The translations under genes were made by a program, and so were the position numbers. Positions 60,438 to 64,000 of a DNA stretch of 64,000 nt are shown one piece after another. A model generated the notes under the pieces. The model saw nothing but the letters and a program-made list of their open reading frames with translations. It ran no database searches and was not told where the DNA came from. The DNA comes from Capsulimonas corticalis (GTDB lineage Bacteria; Armatimonadota; Armatimonadia; Armatimonadales; Capsulimonadaceae): contig NZ_AP025739.1 in assembly GCF_003574315.2 (NCBI RefSeq), forward strand, positions 4,154,001 to 4,218,000, read 5' to 3'. Positions within the stretch are counted from its first letter, which is position 1, and each line of letters starts with the position of its first letter.

Positions 60438-62705
60438 ATGCGCGGGTATTTGGTCGTCGAATTGCTGAGTGATGCATGTTTCTCAATGCCTGCGGCGTTT
60501 GATACAGCCGTCGATACGGATGTTGTCCTCGACCATTTCGGTCTGCCGATGATCTCTGGAAAGACTCTGCGCGGCTTGCTGCACGATACATTGCTCAGCC
60601 TTCCAGATGAATGGGACCAGAATGCAGATGGGATGGCCTTGTTTGGAAAAGAGCGAGATCATTCGACGGCAGGAATATTGCGTATCGGAGATGCTCTTCT
60701 TGACAGCGGCGTGCGTCAATGGGCGCGCTGGGCGCATCGCCGCAAAAATCCAGCGCCAGTGAAGCGCGCTTATCTGAGAGACGCGTTCCTTACCCGTCGT
60801 AAGGTGACTGCAATCGATCGGCAAAGCGATGCTCCTAAATCAGAAACGCTGCGTGTAATGCGCGTTGTTCCAAAAGGTCTAACGCTGCGTGCGCCAATCA
60901 CAGTGGCTGGAACTCTCACAGAATCACAAATCCGCCTGCTCGATTTGCTGACTGGCTGTACTCGGCATGCGGGACTTGCGCGTAATCGGGGACTGGGACA
61001 TGTGCGCCTCTCTGTCATGTGGGATGAAATGTCTGATGCAGAGGTCGCCCAGCCGATGCCACATTCGGCCATGAACTCCAGGGAATTCATATTTCTTGCA
61101 CTCGTGGTGCATTTAACCGCGCCCTGTCTTATTTCGGGAGATGACGCCGACCCCAATTCGCGCTCAAGTCGGCCCTTTATCACGGGGGCTGCTTTAAGAG
61201 GGGCCGTGGCCTCCGCCATCGAACACACCAATGCAAATAGAGGCTTGATGCAGGATCTGATCGTTTCTGGGGACATTCGCTTTCTGAACGCCTATCCCGC
61301 GGTGGATGGTCTGCGGGCTCTTCCCACTCCAATCACCTGGCGGCGATACAAGGATCCGCGCTGGAACGATGCGGATCGGGAAGCAGATGGTCATGATGCT
61401 GTTCTGATGCTCGCTGGAATGGATGATCCTGATGAGGGGACGCGGCAGTTGCAGCCGATGGATCATCATTTTTTTGCCTCTATTTCCGGTCGTCAGCGTC
61501 CTGCCGCCGCCCAAATGCGGCAAACAATTCACCAGCAGCGAAACCGCGCCAGAGGTGCCTCGGTAAAAGGGGAGACCAATATTTTTGCTTACGAGGCGCT
61601 GGAAGAGGGGCAATCATTTATTGGGGCGCTGGCGGCGCCGGCAGACCGTCCTGATCTTGTGTCAAGCCTTCAGACGCTTCTTTCCCAGCCATTGTGGCTG
61701 GGTCGTTCCGGGCGGGCCAGTTATGGCGGCGCTCCAATCTTCAAGATTGGAGCGCCAGGCGAAGCGGAGCCAGGAACGAACCATAAAAGGATTCAGACCG
61801 GAGATTTCTTTGCCGTCAGGCTCACATCCGATGCTATACTGCGTGACGCGGTTACTGGGCAGCATGACCCATGGAGTTTGCGTGCGGCAATTGAGAAACG
61901 GTTTGGGGAGCGCGCGATCGTGACCCAAGTATTTATTCGCTCCACGGTATGCACTGGATACCATCGCCTTTGGCGCTCATCGCTCCCCGCCGTGCGGGCA
62001 GCGGCGGCTGGCTCTGTTGTTTTGATGGAGGCATGCGAAAATTTGAGCACGTGGGATTTGTCCACTTTAACAGCAAACCCCATTGGCGAACGCGTCGCGG
62101 ATGGCTATGGTTGCTTTACGGTTGCGAGTGACTCTCTGAATGGTCTTTCCATTGAGCGCTCACGAGCGGAGATCTCGGAGACGGGAGCGCCGTCAGAGCC
62201 TGAGTCGGAAGCCATGCTTGATGCCCAGAGACGACTGAGTGATAAGCGTCTGCGTGTCTTTCTGGCCTACGAAGCAATTCAAACCGCAGCCAACGCGCGA
62301 GGACTTCAGGGATCGAGTGTGATCCAGCGTGTCCGTGGCCCTTTGCGTGCGCCTGCCACATGGCGCAGGACTTATGCGGATTGGACATCAGGCCCAGCCG
62401 AGCATCAGTTGAAGCCAATGGCGCGTGAAGGGTTGATGTCAATCAGCATGGAGATTCGTTTTCTCCATCATGGCAAGCTTTATCGTGAGCGTCTGCGCCT
62501 CTGGGATGTCCTGCGCCGCGCGGTAGATACGGAATGGACGCCGACGTATGAGTTCGATGAGGCCGAGCGTCAAGCTTGCCAGATCACCTCGGATAACGTG
62601 TCAAAGCAAATCTGGACCGAGGCGCGCGCCGCGCTGGCGCCATATTATCTGGACGTCCTCTTCCGGTCCCTTGCCCGCCGCGCCCAGTCCGAGGGAGAAA
62701 AGTAG
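60438..62705 (+). CDS. csx10: Csx10-like fused RAMP protein (Cas5-type)
   Basis: 755 residues, GAGGAG before the ATG. First RAMP fold at about 1-200 (HFGLPMISGKTLRGLLHDTL; glycine loop HAGLARNRGLGHVRLS). Second RAMP from 215 (FIFLALVVHLTAPCLISGDD; FITGAALRGAVASAIE), with LWLGRSGRASYGGAPIF, and a C-terminal part with NPIGERVADGYGCFTVAS, the ending typical of Csx10. Csx10 occupies the 5'-handle end of type III-D complexes. Stop and next start are three bases apart. It overlaps no other gene and has no lesion. Confidence 0.8.
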   Translation: MRGYLVVELLSDACFSMPAAFDTAVDTDVVLDHFGLPMISGKTLRGLLHDTLLSLPDEWDQNADGMALFGKERDHSTAGILRIGDALLDSGVRQWARWAHRRKNPAPVKRAYLRDAFLTRRKVTAIDRQSDAPKSETLRVMRVVPKGLTLRAPITVAGTLTESQIRLLDLLTGCTRHAGLARNRGLGHVRLSVMWDEMSDAEVAQPMPHSAMNSREFIFLALVVHLTAPCLISGDDADPNSRSSRPFITGAALRGAVASAIEHTNANRGLMQDLIVSGDIRFLNAYPAVDGLRALPTPITWRRYKDPRWNDADREADGHDAVLMLAGMDDPDEGTRQLQPMDHHFFASISGRQRPAAAQMRQTIHQQRNRARGASVKGETNIFAYEALEEGQSFIGALAAPADRPDLVSSLQTLLSQPLWLGRSGRASYGGAPIFKIGAPGEAEPGTNHKRIQTGDFFAVRLTSDAILRDAVTGQHDPWSLRAAIEKRFGERAIVTQVFIRSTVCTGYHRLWRSSLPAVRAAAAGSVVLMEACENLSTWDLSTLTANPIGERVADGYGCFTVASDSLNGLSIERSRAEISETGAPSEPESEAMLDAQRRLSDKRLRVFLAYEAIQTAANARGLQGSSVIQRVRGPLRAPATWRRTYADWTSGPAEHQLKPMAREGLMSISMEIRFLHHGKLYRERLRLWDVLRRAVDTEWTPTYEFDEAERQACQITSDNVSKQIWTEARAALAPYYLDVLFRSLARRAQSEGEK

Positions 62706-62708
62706 TCC

Positions 62709-64000
62709 ATGGAGAATAGGAGAGCGCTTAGCGCACGCTGGACAATTACAGCGGATCTTGTGCTGATTTCCGCCGCCCAAATTGGCAGCCAGGAATCTGA
62801 CTACTGTGATTCAACATTTGCGCGTACTTCCGATGGAACGCCCTTTTTAGCGGGAGCAACGCTCGCGGGGGCACTGCGCAGCGCGCTGTGCGATACACTT
62901 TCGGGTTATCGCCAATCGGAGCCGGTAGCGGTGGGTGAGCTTTTCGGCGCGCTTGACCACCATGAGAGTGCTCTGATCCTATTCGACAGCTTTGGATGCA
63001 CGGCTGACGATCCCATTAGCGCCGGGATTGGCTGCATCGCTGAAGCATCGATCCGTGACGGAGTTCGGTTGGATTTGGAAACAGCGACGGCCCTCGATGG
63101 TTTTAAGTACGACCGCGAAATCCTTCTGCCTGGCTGTGTTTTTCCGCTGCGTTTTGATCTTCTTATTGATGCCGCGTCCGATGAAGGCCATCTGCTTTCG
63201 TATTTCATTGCTGTACTGAACAGTCTCGCAAATGGTGAGGTCCATCTCGGCGCACGAAAATCGAGAGGTTTGGGAAAGGTCGCCTGTTTATCATTTCGAG
63301 CGATACGCTACGATCTTGCTCAAATTTCGGGCTGGCGTGAGTATGCGCAAAGCGCATCCCATCTGGCGCCGCTCACTCCTCAAGTTGAGGCGTTCAGCAC
63401 TCCGGTTCAGGCAATCTCCAAAGCATATCAAGCGCTTCCACTTACTGAAATTAATGATAATCGGAGTCGCCTTATGGTGACTCTCAGTGTTGCATTAGCC
63501 AGTCCATTGATTATCAGGAGCCCAGGCATTCATGCCGCGGATCCAGATAACGTCCAGCTGACGGAGCATGGGAAGGCTTTGCTGAGCGGCGCATCGGTGG
63601 CTGGCGCTCTTCGAGCACAGGCCATACGGATCACACAGACACTCAATTTCGGAGCGTCATTAGTTGACGATCTTTTCGGGACATCGCCAGAAAATATGGT
63701 TCGCGATGATATCGGCGCAATGCCCATGGGCAGCCGAATTCGTGTGTCTGAGGCGTATCTTGAGGGAGCAAAGACATACGAGCACACGCGTGATCGTATT
63801 GATCGGTTTACGGGCGGTTCCGTTGATGGCGCTCTCTTTACCGAGAGCCCGGTTGTGGGCGGTTTGGCAACACTCAATATCGAGGTGCGCAACCCAAAGC
63901 GTGCGGATATGGCGCTGATGACTCATTTGTGCCGCGATCTGGTCGAGGGATTGATAACCATTGGTGGGGAAGCTGCGGCGGGGCGCGGCTGCCTGACTGG
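62709..64000 (+). CDS. Double Cas7-like RAMP protein, cut by the window end
   Basis: Open from the ATG at 62709 to the last base, at least 430 residues. Two RAMP/Csm3-like folds in tandem: first with PFLAGATLAGALRSAL and the glycine loop LGARKSRGLGKV (about 35-190), second with ALLSGASVAGALRAQA, then the Csm3-type TRDRIDRFTGGSVDGALFTE and IGGEAAAGRGCLTG at the window end. Fused Cas7 units are typical of type III-D and III-E backbones. Target-cleaving Asp candidates lie in both halves. The 3' end is not visible. Confidence 0.85.
   Translation, partial: MENRRALSARWTITADLVLISAAQIGSQESDYCDSTFARTSDGTPFLAGATLAGALRSALCDTLSGYRQSEPVAVGELFGALDHHESALILFDSFGCTADDPISAGIGCIAEASIRDGVRLDLETATALDGFKYDREILLPGCVFPLRFDLLIDAASDEGHLLSYFIAVLNSLANGEVHLGARKSRGLGKVACLSFRAIRYDLAQISGWREYAQSASHLAPLTPQVEAFSTPVQAISKAYQALPLTEINDNRSRLMVTLSVALASPLIIRSPGIHAADPDNVQLTEHGKALLSGASVAGALRAQAIRITQTLNFGASLVDDLFGTSPENMVRDDIGAMPMGSRIRVSEAYLEGAKTYEHTRDRIDRFTGGSVDGALFTESPVVGGLATLNIEVRNPKRADMALMTHLCRDLVEGLITIGGEAAAGRGCLT

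Overview
The window looks like a mobile-element and defence island region of a moderately GC-rich (roughly 55-60 % by eye) soil-type bacterium. No ribosomal RNA or core marker gene is present, so the phylum cannot be fixed. The gene style (large PAS/GAF/SpoIIE phosphatase, LuxI/FeeM-like synthase with a 7TM neighbour, Replic_Relax plus VirD4-like ATPase, many DDE insertion sequences) would fit Armatimonadota or Chloroflexota, but that is inference.

Layout. 254-4234: a multi-domain sensor/phosphatase. 4531-4607: tRNA-Lys(CTT), followed at once by a tyrosine integrase (4788). 5813-18643: integrative/mobilisable element genes (zinc-ribbon membrane protein, Replic_Relax protein, VirD4/TraG-like ATPase, DUF932 protein, XRE regulator, Mrr-like nuclease, YdjM-like membrane hydrolase) and a decayed IS. 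18678-23013: a duplicated two-gene block with a conserved non-coding repeat, an IS5-family element and a recombinase fragment. 23339-25177: DyP-type peroxidase.

25570-35759 is the first defence cluster. A Pycsar pair (cyclic-nucleotide-binding TIR effector plus PycC-type cyclase) has its effector split by an IS630 element. Converging on it is a six-gene minus-strand operon: STAS-HATPase, DUF4325-like STAS protein, cNMP-binding adenylate cyclase, tandem class III cyclase with one complementary active site, E2-E1 fusion and JAB/JAMM peptidase. This looks like CBASS type II ubiquitin-like machinery joined to class III cyclases instead of a CD-NTase, and is my first candidate for an undescribed system.

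35834-47949: IS3 element, nuclease remnant, an AT-rich orphan gene, 7TM protein and FeeM/LuxI-like synthase, a second element with a replication protein and large serine recombinase, a second decayed long-target-duplication IS, and a VapBC-like toxin-antitoxin pair.

48085-64000 (window end) is the second system: a vWA lipoprotein-type protein, a two-TM membrane protein, a Ser/Thr kinase, then an FHA-reverse transcriptase-primase/polymerase fusion overlapping cas1, cas2, a 7-repeat CRISPR array, a Card1/Can2-like CARF protein whose nuclease motif is degenerate, a compact Cas10 with GGDD but no HD domain, a Csx10-like RAMP fusion and a double Cas7-like RAMP cut by the window end. This is a type III-D-like locus; the kinase plus FHA-RT pairing suggests phosphorylation control of spacer acquisition.
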